From an uncultured Bacteroides sp. (GTDB taxonomy: Bacteria > Bacteroidota > Bacteroidia > Bacteroidales > Bacteroidaceae), in the NCBI GenBank assembly GCA_959606905.1, contig CAUHML010000044.1, positions 1-23,279 of the forward strand: a stretch of 23,279 bases of DNA, read 5' to 3'. The first letter of the stretch is position 1. Every line of letters starts with the position of its first letter. Both the position numbers and the translations under genes were made by a program. Below, piece after piece: positions 1-8,221 of the stretch. The notes beneath the pieces are model-generated. The model was not told the origin of the DNA. It saw only the letters and a program-made list of their open reading frames with translations, and ran no database searches.

Positions 1-19
1 TAGGTAGCCGCCGTTTTTT

Positions 20-60
20 ATGAAGCCCCTTCAGTAGAAATACCGGAGGGGCTTCATCTG
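20..60 (+). terminator. Intrinsic terminator-like hairpin
   Basis: An 11-bp perfect stem pairs 20-30 (ATGAAGCCCCT) with 47-57 (AGGGGCTTCAT), and the sequence after it is only moderately T-rich (CTGTTTATAAA). It probably ends a plus-strand gene lying left of the window. On the minus strand the hairpin is followed by an A-tract, so it is a poor terminator for the trehalose gene. The rest of 61-186 shows nothing I can support as a gene. Confidence 0.5.
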
Positions 61-186
61 TTTATAAACTTTGCAGGATGATTACTATGAAAAAAATAAA
101 AGAGAGGGCTTCTGTTTGTGAAACGAGGGTGGACGTGCGGCAATTACCTATCACTCCATAATTCTGATTGTTCATAACGCTTGTTT

Positions 187-2442
187 TTATTTAGTTTTCA
201 ATAAGTCTCTGAAAAAGCTGAAAGCGGAAGTCAGGCGGTTTCTGACATAGCTTTTCGTTGTGTCGGTGTTTTTTTGCTTTCTCAGCATGGATTGCAGGAA
301 AGGAAGTACATCAGATTGTGCGGGCAGATTGTAGTTGGCTGCTTTTGATACGTTGCCTATCTTAATGGTGACCGCTTTGGCCGGAAGAGCTTGGAACATA
401 TCTTCGTCCGTTGTGTCATCTCCCATTGCCATAACGAAATCATAACGTCTGTTAGCCAGCAAACGCTCTACTTCCGAGCCTTTGTTGCAATCCGGTGATT
501 TGACTTCAACCACTTTGTTCCCTTGTAGAATTTGCAGTTTTTGCCGAGTACAGATCGAAACCAGTGCATTGACGAGTTGCTGTGCTCTCAGTGTGCCGAG
601 CCATGCGTCGCTTTCTCGGTAATGCCATGCTAATGCTGTCTCCTTTATTTCCAGATGTGAACGGGGAGTTCTGTCTACAAACATTTGCAGGATAGAAAGA
701 AGTCCTGTCCCCCATTCTGTCTTCTTAATCTTTTTGTGCCAAACCCCGTTTTCTTTATAGAATGCTCCGTGTTCGGCAGCCATAGATACGGGAAGGAGGC
801 CAAACCACTTTTCCAGAATAAAGTGATCCCGCCCGCTATTGATGACTATATGATTGGCGGGATCACTGGCTAATTGTTGTAGAATAGAAATAAGTTCAGG
901 TGTAGGTTTGGCATCTTCGGGATGTGGCTTGAGTGCTGTCAGTGTACCGTCGTAATCCAGCAATATCAGGCGTTGTTTTGCCTGATTGTACTTGAGCTTG
1001 ATTTGGGCGATAGTGGTGGGCACGATACGTTTTTTCCGTAGCGTATCATTTTGGATACACGTCGTATTCAGTCCGTTGATGAAGTCGGCAGCCCATTTAT
1101 TGACAGTTTGTACGGATAAAATGGCTTGCATTCGTTGTAAACGTGCCCTTTGATCTTCTTCGGGCATTTCAAGTGCCTGGCAGATGGCGTGCTCTATCTG
1201 TTCCGTATCGTTCGGGTTGATTTGGATAGCATCTGTTAATTCTACGGCGGCACCTGCCATTTCGCTGAGGATAAGCACACCCGGGTGATCGCATTTGGCG
1301 GCTATATATTCTTTGGCTACCAGGTTCATGCCGTCACGTAGCGGGGTGATCAAAGCAATGTCGGCAACATAATACATGGCGGTCAGTTCTTCCAGCGAGA
1401 AGCCATGGTAGAAGTAGCAAACAGGGGTCCAGTCCATTGTGGAGTAGTGTCCGTTAATGGAACCTATCTCTTCATCGATTTTTGTTTTTAATTCTGCATA
1501 ACTGCCTACATGGTCGCGTGAGGGGACAATGACCATTGCCAGAGTCACTTTGCCATAATATTCGGGATGACGTTCGAGAAAAGTGGAGAAGCCATGTAGG
1601 CGGTGCAATATTCCTTTACTATAATCCAGCCTGTCTACCGACAGGATTAACTTGTGTTTGCCGAAAAGTTTTCGGGTGCGGTCAATAGCTTGGTGTACCT
1701 TTGCGTTTTCCGAGGCTTTATGGTAAAGCTCATAGTTAATCCCCATTGGTAGTGCGTCTACTCTCACTACACGATTACCGGTTTGTAGTTCATCCAGATT
1801 GAAGTCAAGATGAAGGACACGTTCTACGGTGCTAACGAAGTGGCGCATATAGTCATGAGTATGAAAGGCGATAAAGTCTGCACCCAGTAAGCCTTTCAGT
1901 ATTTCGGCACGTTCCGGCAGAATACGGAAAAGCTCGTAGGACGGGAACGGGATATGGTGGAAATAGCCAATGCAGAGTTCCGGATATATTTTTCGCAACA
2001 TACCGGGAAGTAACATCAGTTGATAGTCTTGTATCCACACCTTGTCTCCGGGACGTATCAGCCGGCAAATTTCATCGCAGAAAAGTTGGTTGACCTGCTG
2101 ATAGGAGTGCCAAAAACATTTTTTATATAAGGTATAGGCGTAAAAATAGTGGCATAAAGGCCAGAGGGTACTATTGCTATATCCTTCGTAATAGTTCTGA
2201 ATCTGTTTTTCCGATAAGAAGACCGGGTGAAAATTCATTTCCTGTAACTTCTCATTCATTTCTTGACGGTCTTTTTCGTTGTCTGTACATACGCCGGGCC
2301 ACCCTATCCAATGTTTCTCATAAGAAGTTTGGAGAGAATCCAAACCTGTTGCCAGCCCGCCTTCACTGCGTGAAAAGACGAATGTTCCATTTGAACCGGC
2401 TGCTTTGACAGGTAATCTGTTTGATATAATATAAAGTTTCAT
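187..2442 (-). CDS. otsAB: Fused trehalose-6-phosphate synthase / trehalose-6-phosphate phosphatase
   Basis: This cytoplasmic bifunctional enzyme should join UDP-glucose and glucose-6-phosphate to trehalose-6-phosphate and then remove the phosphate, giving the compatible solute trehalose. Residues 1 to about 460 are a GT20 synthase: the protein opens with the family's SNRLP motif (7-11) and has WIQDY (136-140), RLDYSKG (271-277) and a PLRDGMNLVAKEY stretch (367-379). Residues about 490-725 are a HAD-type phosphatase with DYDGT (496-500, nucleophile Asp496), SGRD (536-539) and the Mg-binding GDDTTDEDMF (674-683). At 751 aa it has the usual length of fused bacterial enzymes. The start at 2442 puts SNRLP at the normal distance from the N-terminus. 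The gene is divergent from the kdp operon, and both products respond to osmotic stress, so shared control is plausible. Confidence 0.95.
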   Translation of the reverse strand: MKLYIISNRLPVKAAGSNGTFVFSRSEGGLATGLDSLQTSYEKHWIGWPGVCTDNEKDRQEMNEKLQEMNFHPVFLSEKQIQNYYEGYSNSTLWPLCHYFYAYTLYKKCFWHSYQQVNQLFCDEICRLIRPGDKVWIQDYQLMLLPGMLRKIYPELCIGYFHHIPFPSYELFRILPERAEILKGLLGADFIAFHTHDYMRHFVSTVERVLHLDFNLDELQTGNRVVRVDALPMGINYELYHKASENAKVHQAIDRTRKLFGKHKLILSVDRLDYSKGILHRLHGFSTFLERHPEYYGKVTLAMVIVPSRDHVGSYAELKTKIDEEIGSINGHYSTMDWTPVCYFYHGFSLEELTAMYYVADIALITPLRDGMNLVAKEYIAAKCDHPGVLILSEMAGAAVELTDAIQINPNDTEQIEHAICQALEMPEEDQRARLQRMQAILSVQTVNKWAADFINGLNTTCIQNDTLRKKRIVPTTIAQIKLKYNQAKQRLILLDYDGTLTALKPHPEDAKPTPELISILQQLASDPANHIVINSGRDHFILEKWFGLLPVSMAAEHGAFYKENGVWHKKIKKTEWGTGLLSILQMFVDRTPRSHLEIKETALAWHYRESDAWLGTLRAQQLVNALVSICTRQKLQILQGNKVVEVKSPDCNKGSEVERLLANRRYDFVMAMGDDTTDEDMFQALPAKAVTIKIGNVSKAANYNLPAQSDVLPFLQSMLRKQKNTDTTKSYVRNRLTSAFSFFRDLLKTK

Positions 2443-2453
2443 ATCTGTTTATA

Positions 2454-2469
2454 GGCAAAGCGTATACCA
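2454..2469 (-). promoter_or_regulatory. Possible sigma-54 promoter for otsAB
   Basis: Read on the minus strand, the sequence is TGGTATACGCTTTGCC. It has GG and GC separated by exactly 10 bases and matches 10 of 12 informative positions of TGGCAYRNNNNTTGCW. The predicted start site is near 2443, one base before the ATG at 2442. The transcript would therefore be almost leaderless, which argues against the site or requires unusual initiation. The same bases also contain TACGCTTTG, a Bacteroides -7 box with one extra spacer base. Confidence 0.35.
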
Positions 2470-2538
2470 ATTATTGTATAAGAGTGGTTAGCCGCTTGTT
2501 TTCAGTAGGTTATAAAAAGCTTCTTATATATTCTACCT

Positions 2539-2570
2539 TCCCAAAATGGAAATAACCTTCCAATTTGAAA
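2539..2570. promoter_or_regulatory. Tandem palindromic sites 1 and 2, putative activator binding
   Basis: There are two 13-bp imperfect palindromes, TCCCAAAATGGAA (2539-2551) and TTCCAATTTGAAA (2558-2570), with starts 19 bp apart. The reverse complement of the second matches site 4 (2637-2649) at 12 of 13 positions. The pair lies about 100-120 bp upstream of the otsAB start, a usual distance for a sigma-54 enhancer site. Binding of a bacterial enhancer-binding response regulator is inferred. Confidence 0.55.
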
Positions 2571-2617
2571 AATCCTTTGTTTTTTCTCTTTCAGAAATTG
2601 CCGAAAAGTACTAACCT

Positions 2618-2649
2618 TTTCAAAATAGAATGCCTTTTTCAAAATGGAA
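2618..2649. promoter_or_regulatory. Tandem palindromic sites 3 and 4, putative activator binding
   Basis: This is the second pair of the same 13-bp palindrome: TTTCAAAATAGAA (2618-2630) and TTTCAAAATGGAA (2637-2649). Their starts are again exactly 19 bp apart. The pair is centred about 115-135 bp upstream of the predicted kdp start site near 2757. The repeated spacing and the position upstream of a -24/-12 promoter suggest an upstream activating sequence. Confidence 0.6.
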
Positions 2650-2730
2650 GGGTTTCTTGTAAGGATAGATATTCTGTGAGATGTTTATAACTTTCTGTAT
2701 ATTAGTATGTTATGTGTTTTCTTGCTTTTG

Positions 2731-2746
2731 TGGCACGCATTTGGCA
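2731..2746 (+). promoter_or_regulatory. Sigma-54 (-24/-12) promoter of the kdp operon
   Basis: The sequence TGGCACGCATTTGGCA matches the sigma-54 consensus TGGCAYRNNNNTTGCW at every informative position except one (TTGC is TGGC here). GG at 2732-2733 and GC at 2744-2745 have the required 10-base separation. The predicted start is near 2757, leaving a leader of about 38 bases before the first small ORF at 2795. I see no TAnnTTTG box just upstream of 2795. Confidence 0.75.
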
Positions 2747-2794
2747 TAAAGACTGGCAAGTAAAACTAATAATAATCACTTAAAAGAAAAAAAC

Positions 2795-2890
2795 ATGGAA
2801 ATTACATTATCATTTATTTTCTGCCTGTTAAGCGGCTTCGCCTGTTTCTGGTTATTCTGGAAATGTGTAGACTGGTTTGAGAATATTTAA
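2795..2890 (+). CDS. 31-aa single-span membrane peptide, first ORF of the kdp operon
   Basis: This small ORF lies between the sigma-54 promoter and kdpF. It encodes a 31-residue, very hydrophobic peptide with one likely membrane span (about residues 5-22), rich in Trp, Phe and Cys, ending in the short acidic tail DWFENI. An A/G-rich stretch (AAAAGAAAAAAAC) precedes the ATG and could serve as the ribosome site. It ends 20 bases before kdpF. I do not recognise a family. It could be a second small Kdp accessory subunit, a regulatory peptide or a translated leader. Coding is supported by position, ATG context and composition only. Confidence 0.6.
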   Translation: MEITLSFIFCLLSGFACFWLFWKCVDWFENI

Positions 2891-2910
2891 AAAAAGAAGG
2901 AGAATTGATT

Positions 2911-2991
2911 ATGTACACAGTATTATTTGTATTAGGTATTGCGATCTTCGGTTATTTGATGTATGTACTCGTCAAACCCGAGAAGTTTTAA
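2911..2991 (+). CDS. kdpF: K+-transporting ATPase small subunit KdpF
   Basis: This 26-residue single-span peptide starts MYTVLFVLGIAIFGYLMYVL and has the short basic tail KPEKF. Its size, one-helix composition and place immediately before kdpA match KdpF, the small lipid-facing subunit that stabilises the KdpFABC complex in the inner membrane. AGAAGGAGAATTG just upstream of the ATG is a good Shine-Dalgarno for this organism. It is easily missed by gene callers because of its length. Confidence 0.88.
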   Translation: MYTVLFVLGIAIFGYLMYVLVKPEKF

Positions 2992-3022
2992 AGTAACACA
3001 CACAGTTTAAGGTAAAAAGTAT

Positions 3023-4729
3023 ATGAATACAGAAATTTTAGGCGTGGTTGTTCAGATTGCTTTGATGGTGATTCTGGCTTATCCATTGGGAAAATACATT
3101 GCCAAGGTCTATAAAGGAGAAAAGACCTGGTCTGATTTTATGGCTCCTGTCGAAAGAGTTATCTATAAAGTTTGTGGAATCAATCCTGACGAAGAGATGA
3201 ACTGGAAACAATTCCTGAAAGCATTATTGATATTGAATGCTTTTTGGTTTTTCTGGGGAATGGTGCTTTTGGTTTCACAAGGTTGGCTGCCTTTAAATCC
3301 GGACGGTAACGGTCCGCAGACTCCTGATCAGGCGTTCAATACGTGTATTAGTTTCATGGTTAACTGTAACTTACAGCATTATAGCGGCGAGAGCGGATTG
3401 ACTTATTTTACACAATTGTTCGTCATCATGCTTTTCCAGTTTATTACTGCTGCAACGGGTATGGCTGCTATGGCAGGTATCATGAAAAGTATTGCTGCAA
3501 AAACAACAAAAACAATTGGTAACTTTTGGCAATTCCTTGTAGTTAGCTGCACACGTATCTTATTGCCTCTTTCTCTGGTTGTAGGTTTTATCCTGATTCT
3601 CCAAGGGACTCCGATGGGATTTGACGGCAAGATGAAAGTCACGACTCTTGAAGGTCAGGAGCAGATGGTTTCCCAAGGTCCTACGGCTGCGATTGTTCCA
3701 ATTAAACAATTGGGTACAAATGGTGGTGGTTATTTTGGTGTAAACTCCTCTCATCCGTTGGAAAACCCGACTTATCTTACCAATATGGCGGAATGCTGGT
3801 CCATCCTGATTATCCCGATGGCAATGGTGTTTGCACTGGGATTTTATACCCGCAGGAAGAAATTGGGATATAGCATATTCGGAGTCATGCTTTTTGCTTA
3901 TCTGGTAGGCGTCTGCATTAATGTCAGCCAGGAAATGGGGGGGAATCCGCGTATCGATGAATTGGGCATTGCGCAGGATAATGGTGCAATGGAAGGCAAA
4001 GAAGTCCGTTTGGGAGCTGGTGCAACAGCTCTTTGGAGTATTACGACTACGGTGACTTCCAATGGTTCTGTCAATGGTATGCATGACTCCACTATGCCTT
4101 TGTCCGGTATGATGGAAATGCTGAATATGCAGATTAATACTTGGTTTGGTGGTGTCGGTGTGGGATGGATGAACTACTATACATTCATTATTATAGCAGT
4201 ATTTATCAGTGGTCTGATGGTAGGACGTACACCGGAGTTCTTAGGTAAAAAAGTGGAAGCCCGTGAAATGAAAATCGCTACGATTGTAGCCTTGCTTCAT
4301 CCGTTTGTAATTTTGGTATTTACAGCCATCTCCAGTTATATTTATGCGCATTATCCTGAATTTGTGGAAAGTGAAGGCGGTTGGTTGAATAATCCCGGAT
4401 TCCACGGTCTGAGTGAGCAGCTTTATGAATACACTTCTTCGGCTGCCAATAACGGTTCTGGTTTCGAGGGTTTGGGTGATAATACTTATTTCTGGAACTG
4501 GACATGTGGTATTGTATTGATTCTTAGTCGTTTCATTCCTATTGTGGGACAAGTTGCCATTGCCGGTTTACTTGCGCAGAAGAAGTTTATTCCGGAAAGT
4601 GCCGGAACATTAAAAACCGATACGTTGACGTTTGGGGTAATGACATTTGCCGTTATCTTCATTGTTGCCGCCTTGTCGTTCTTCCCGGTACATGCATTGA
4701 GTACGATTGCTGAACATTTAAGTTTGTAA
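3023..4729 (+). CDS. kdpA: K+-transporting ATPase subunit A (channel-like)
   Basis: KdpA is the K+-selective, channel-derived inner-membrane subunit of the KdpFABC pump. At 568 aa it has the usual length, with about ten hydrophobic spans starting near residues 5-24. The four pore-loop regions are recognisable: around residues 105-121 ([17 protein letters not shown]), 231-249 ([19 protein letters not shown]), 345-355 ([11 protein letters not shown]) and 475-484 ([10 protein letters not shown]). These form the selectivity filter in the family. The start at 3023 gives the normal short N-terminal tail before the first helix. The stop is 5 bases before the kdpB start, so the two are translated together. 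Confidence 0.97.
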   Translation: MNTEILGVVVQIALMVILAYPLGKYIAKVYKGEKTWSDFMAPVERVIYKVCGINPDEEMNWKQFLKALLILNAFWFFWGMVLLVSQGWLPLNPDGNGPQTPDQAFNTCISFMVNCNLQHYSGESGLTYFTQLFVIMLFQFITAATGMAAMAGIMKSIAAKTTKTIGNFWQFLVVSCTRILLPLSLVVGFILILQGTPMGFDGKMKVTTLEGQEQMVSQGPTAAIVPIKQLGTNGGGYFGVNSSHPLENPTYLTNMAECWSILIIPMAMVFALGFYTRRKKLGYSIFGVMLFAYLVGVCINVSQEMGGNPRIDELGIAQDNGAMEGKEVRLGAGATALWSITTTVTSNGSVNGMHDSTMPLSGMMEMLNMQINTWFGGVGVGWMNYYTFIIIAVFISGLMVGRTPEFLGKKVEAREMKIATIVALLHPFVILVFTAISSYIYAHYPEFVESEGGWLNNPGFHGLSEQLYEYTSSAANNGSGFEGLGDNTYFWNWTCGIVLILSRFIPIVGQVAIAGLLAQKKFIPESAGTLKTDTLTFGVMTFAVIFIVAALSFFPVHALSTIAEHLSL

Positions 4730-4734
4730 TAGAT

Positions 4735-6768
4735 ATGAAAGATAATAAATCAGCTTCTTTGTTTCAAAAGGAGCAAGTGATAGAAAGTTTGAAACAGTCA
4801 TTCGTGAAACTGAATCCGCGGATGATGATAAAGAATCCGATTATGTTTACAGTAGAAGTGGCTACGGCGGTGATGTTCTTCGTGACGCTCTACTCTATTG
4901 TAAACGCTTCACAGGGGTCGTTTGGCTACAATATCGCTGTGTTTGTCATTCTGTTTGTAACATTGCTGTTTGCCAATTTTGCCGAAGCTATCGCCGAAGC
5001 GCGTGGTAAGGCACAAGCCGACAGTTTGCGTAAGACTCGTGAAGAAACACCGGCAAAAAAAGTAGAAGGTAATAAAATTATTACCGTAAGTTCTTCGCAA
5101 TTGAAGAAAGGGGATGTATTTGTTTGTGAGGCCGGAGATGTGATTCCGTCGGATGGTGAGATTATTGAAGGACTGGCTTCTATCGATGAGAGTGCGATCA
5201 CCGGTGAGTCTGCTCCGGTAATCCGTGAGGCTGGCGGAGATAAGAGTTCGGTTACGGGAGGAACGAAAGTATTATCCGATCGTATAAAAGTAATGGTGAC
5301 TACTCAGCCGGGAGAAAGTTTTCTTGACAAGATGATTGCGCTTGTAGAAGGTGCATCACGTCAGAAAACCCCGAATGAGATAGCGTTGACTATTTTGTTG
5401 GCAGGTTTTACGCTCGTTTTCGTCATTGTGTGTGTTACCTTGAAACCATTTGCCGATTATAGTAATACGGTCATCACCATTGCTTCACTTATCTCTTTGT
5501 TTGTCTGCCTGATTCCGACAACGATCGGCGGGCTTCTCTCGGCAATCGGTATTGCCGGTATGGACCGTGCACTTCGTGCGAATGTGATTACAAAATCCGG
5601 AAAAGCAGTAGAGACTGCCGGTGATATTGATACGTTGCTGTTGGACAAGACTGGTACAATTACGATCGGTAATCGTAAGGCCACTCACTTCCACACGGCA
5701 CCGGGCGTTGATTTGCACCGTTTTGTAGAAAACTGTCTGTTGTCTTCCCTGTCCGATGAAACTCCGGAAGGAAAGTCAATAGTGGAGTTGGGACGTGAAT
5801 CGGGTATCCGTATGCGTAACCTGAATACGGCTGGGGCACGCATGATTAAGTTTACTGCTGAGACAAAATGTTCCGGTGTCGATTTGGCTGACGGAACACA
5901 GATCCGTAAGGGGGCATTTGATGCTATCCGTAAGATGGTAGAGAGTGCCGGAAATAAATTCCCGAAAGAGGTGGAAGAGATAATTTCTACTATATCAAGT
6001 AATGGCGGTACACCGTTGGTGGTATGTGTCAATCGGAAAGTAGTAGGCGTTATTGAATTGCAGGATATTATCAAACCGGGTATTCAGGAGCGTTTCGAAC
6101 GTTTGCGCAAAATGGGTGTGAAGACGGTTATGGTGACCGGTGACAACCCGTTGACAGCAAAATATATTGCTGAAAAAGCTGGAGTAGATGATTTTATTGC
6201 TGAAGCTAGGCCGGAAGATAAAATGGAATATATCAAGAAGGAGCAGCAGGCCGGGAAATTGGTTGCAATGATGGGAGACGGAACGAATGATGCTCCTGCG
6301 TTGGCACAGGCAAATGTAGGGGTAGCGATGAATAGCGGTACACAAGCAGCGAAGGAAGCCGGTAATATGGTGGATTTGGACAACGACCCGACAAAGCTGA
6401 TTGAAATTGTGGAAATAGGCAAGCAACTGCTGATGACTCGTGGCACATTGACTACCTTCTCTATTGCTAATGACGTGGCCAAGTATTTCGCTATCGTTCC
6501 GGCTTTGTTTATGGTAGCTATTCCCGAATTGGCCGCGCTGAACATTATGAATCTGCATAGTCCTGAAAGCGCTATCCTTTCGGCAGTAATCTTCAACGCG
6601 ATTATTATTCCGATTTTGATTCCGCTGGCTTTGCGTGGCGTACAATACAAGCCGATTGGCGCAAGTGCCTTACTCCGCCGCAATTTGTTGATTTATGGTG
6701 TGGGCGGTGTGATTGTTCCTTTTGTCGGTATTAAATTGATTGATTTATTAGTAGGTTTATTCTTTTAA
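4735..6768 (+). CDS. kdpB: K+-transporting ATPase subunit B (P-type ATPase)
   Basis: KdpB is the P-type ATPase subunit that hydrolyses ATP to drive K+ through KdpA. Visible motifs are TGES (156-159, actuator domain; its Ser corresponds to the inhibitory phosphorylation site of E. coli KdpB), [10 protein letters not shown] (258-267, membrane), DKTGT (304-308, phosphorylated Asp304), KGAF in the nucleotide-binding domain (392-395), TGDN (468-471) and [11 protein letters not shown] (513-523, hinge). At 677 aa it is a normal KdpB length, and all catalytic residues are present. It follows kdpA by 5 bases and precedes kdpC by 16. Confidence 0.98.
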   Translation: MKDNKSASLFQKEQVIESLKQSFVKLNPRMMIKNPIMFTVEVATAVMFFVTLYSIVNASQGSFGYNIAVFVILFVTLLFANFAEAIAEARGKAQADSLRKTREETPAKKVEGNKIITVSSSQLKKGDVFVCEAGDVIPSDGEIIEGLASIDESAITGESAPVIREAGGDKSSVTGGTKVLSDRIKVMVTTQPGESFLDKMIALVEGASRQKTPNEIALTILLAGFTLVFVIVCVTLKPFADYSNTVITIASLISLFVCLIPTTIGGLLSAIGIAGMDRALRANVITKSGKAVETAGDIDTLLLDKTGTITIGNRKATHFHTAPGVDLHRFVENCLLSSLSDETPEGKSIVELGRESGIRMRNLNTAGARMIKFTAETKCSGVDLADGTQIRKGAFDAIRKMVESAGNKFPKEVEEIISTISSNGGTPLVVCVNRKVVGVIELQDIIKPGIQERFERLRKMGVKTVMVTGDNPLTAKYIAEKAGVDDFIAEARPEDKMEYIKKEQQAGKLVAMMGDGTNDAPALAQANVGVAMNSGTQAAKEAGNMVDLDNDPTKLIEIVEIGKQLLMTRGTLTTFSIANDVAKYFAIVPALFMVAIPELAALNIMNLHSPESAILSAVIFNAIIIPILIPLALRGVQYKPIGASALLRRNLLIYGVGGVIVPFVGIKLIDLLVGLFF

Positions 6769-6784
6769 TTAAAAAACAATAGCA

Positions 6785-7360
6785 ATGAAAACTTTATTGA
6801 AGTCTTTAAAAATAACACTTGCTTTTTGTGTCTTTTTCTCCGTGTTCTATATCCTTATCTTGTGGCTGTTTGCACAGGTTGCAGGTCCTAACAAGGGAAA
6901 TGCCGAAGTAGTCACACTAAACGGAAAAGTAGTGGGAGCGGCGAATGTCGGTCAGATGTTTACAAAGGATATTTACTTCTGGGGACGCCCTTCCTGTGCG
7001 GGCGACGGATATGATGCGACAAGTTCAGCCGGTAGCAACAAAGGACCTACGAATCAGGAATACTTGGACGAAGTAAAAGCGCGTATCGATACGTTCCTCG
7101 TTCATCATCCTTATTTGAGTCGTAAAGAGGTACCGGCGGAAATGGTGACGGCAAGTGGTTCAGGACTCGACCCGAATATCACTCCCCAATGTGCGTATGT
7201 ACAGGTGAAAAGAGTTGCACAGGCTCGTGGATTGAGGGAGGAACAGGTGAAGTCAATAGTTGACGAGAGTATAGAAAAACCGTTATTGGGATTTTTGGGG
7301 ACAGAAAAAGTGAATGTGTTGAAATTAAACATAGCGTTGGAAGAAAAAAGTGGTAAGTAA
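6785..7360 (+). CDS. kdpC: K+-transporting ATPase subunit C
   Basis: KdpC is the single-span periplasmic subunit of KdpFABC. The 191-aa protein has one N-terminal helix (about residues 10-32). It is followed by the family signatures FWGRPS (65-70), a Ser/Gly/Asn-rich stretch with SNKGPTN (84-90), and the conserved block VPAEMVTASGSGLDPNITP (116-134). Its length is typical. The short spacing after kdpB supports one transcript for kdpFABC. Confidence 0.96.
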   Translation: MKTLLKSLKITLAFCVFFSVFYILILWLFAQVAGPNKGNAEVVTLNGKVVGAANVGQMFTKDIYFWGRPSCAGDGYDATSSAGSNKGPTNQEYLDEVKARIDTFLVHHPYLSRKEVPAEMVTASGSGLDPNITPQCAYVQVKRVAQARGLREEQVKSIVDESIEKPLLGFLGTEKVNVLKLNIALEEKSGK

Positions 7361-7388
7361 GTGAGAATCTGGATTAGATAATAAAAGT

Positions 7389-8132
7389 ATGAAAAGTTTT
7401 TTTAGCAAAAAGAGTATTTTGAGAACAATGGCTGTGGCAGCCGTATGTATGTTGGGAGCAACTAGTGTGAAGGCACAGGAGTTTACCATACAAGGTGATT
7501 TTGTAAGTTCGTATGTATGGCGTGGTATCTATCAGGGTGGCGCAGCCTCCTTCCAGCCGACTTTAGGATTCAGCGCGGGCAATTTTTCTCTTACTGCATG
7601 GGGATCAACTAGTTTGAGTGAAAGTAATAAAGAAATAGACCTGACTGCGGCTTATAAATTTGGTGAAACAGGACCGGCGCTTTCTGTTGCGACTCTTTGG
7701 TGGGATGGACAGGGGGCCGGTAACTATTTCCATTTCAAGAGTGGAGATACAGGACATCATTTTGAAGCGGGATTAGCTTATACGCTTCCTGTTGAAAAAT
7801 TCCCCTTGTCCATTGCGTGGTATACAATGTTTGCGGGTGCCGACAGAAAGATAAATGATAAAGGCGAAGATAAACAGGTGTATTCTTCGTATGTGGAGTT
7901 GAATTATCCGTTTAGCGTGAAAGGAGTTGATTTGAATGCTACTTGTGGCATGGTTCCTTATGAAACTCCGCAGTATAATGTGAATGGTTTTGCAGTAACG
8001 AACTTTGCTTTGAAAGCAACGAAAGCGCTGAATTTTAATGAGAGATTTTCATTACCTATATTTGTACAGGCTATATGGAATCCACGTATGGAGGACGCCC
8101 ATTTAGTATTTGGCGTAACTTTAAAACCGTAA
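7389..8132 (+). CDS. Putative outer-membrane porin (TorF-like) in the kdp operon
   Basis: The 247-aa protein has a Sec signal peptide (basic start, hydrophobic core, cleavage near SVKAQ at 26-30). After it comes an aromatic-rich, alternating pattern typical of an outer-membrane beta-barrel. The stretch FVSSYVWRGIYQGG (38-51) resembles the start of TIGR02001-type 'TorF family' putative porins, and the protein ends in a short strand (VFGVTLKP) as barrels do. It lies 28 bases after kdpC and upstream of kdpD, so it is probably co-transcribed. That position suggests, by inference only, K+ or osmolyte passage across the outer membrane, or an envelope sensing role. The family's true substrate is unknown. 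Confidence 0.65.
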   Translation: MKSFFSKKSILRTMAVAAVCMLGATSVKAQEFTIQGDFVSSYVWRGIYQGGAASFQPTLGFSAGNFSLTAWGSTSLSESNKEIDLTAAYKFGETGPALSVATLWWDGQGAGNYFHFKSGDTGHHFEAGLAYTLPVEKFPLSIAWYTMFAGADRKINDKGEDKQVYSSYVELNYPFSVKGVDLNATCGMVPYETPQYNVNGFAVTNFALKATKALNFNERFSLPIFVQAIWNPRMEDAHLVFGVTLKP

Positions 8133-8163
8133 ATTAAATTAACTCATGAATTATTAGTGTGTG

Positions 8164-8207
8164 AACCCGTGATGATCGTGATGATTGTCACGGGTTAGAA
8201 TGTTTTA
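8164..8207 (+). terminator. Hairpin between porin gene and kdpD; attenuator or weak terminator
   Basis: A perfect 9-bp inverted repeat, AACCCGTGA (8164-8172) and TCACGGGTT (8188-8196), encloses a 15-base loop, with AGAATGTTTT after it. The loop carries a second copy of CGTGATGAT (8177-8185), a tandem repeat of 8168-8176, so an alternative shorter pairing is possible. The T-run is short and delayed, so partial termination that lowers kdpD expression relative to the transporter is more likely than full termination. Confidence 0.5.
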
Positions 8208-8221
8208 AAAAACAGATAAAG

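Noticed and set aside
78..161. 27-codon plus-strand ORF preceded by AAACTTTG, resembling a -7 box
   Set aside because: The box has a mismatch in the TA, no -33 element is at the right distance, the predicted start would give no leader, and the peptide has no recognisable features.
6084..6683. 199-aa minus-strand open frame opposite kdpB
   Set aside because: It is antisense to a clearly conserved coding region, has Ser/Ala/Ile-rich shadow composition and no promoter or ribosome site. The same applies to the other long frames opposite kdpA, kdpB and the GH2 gene.
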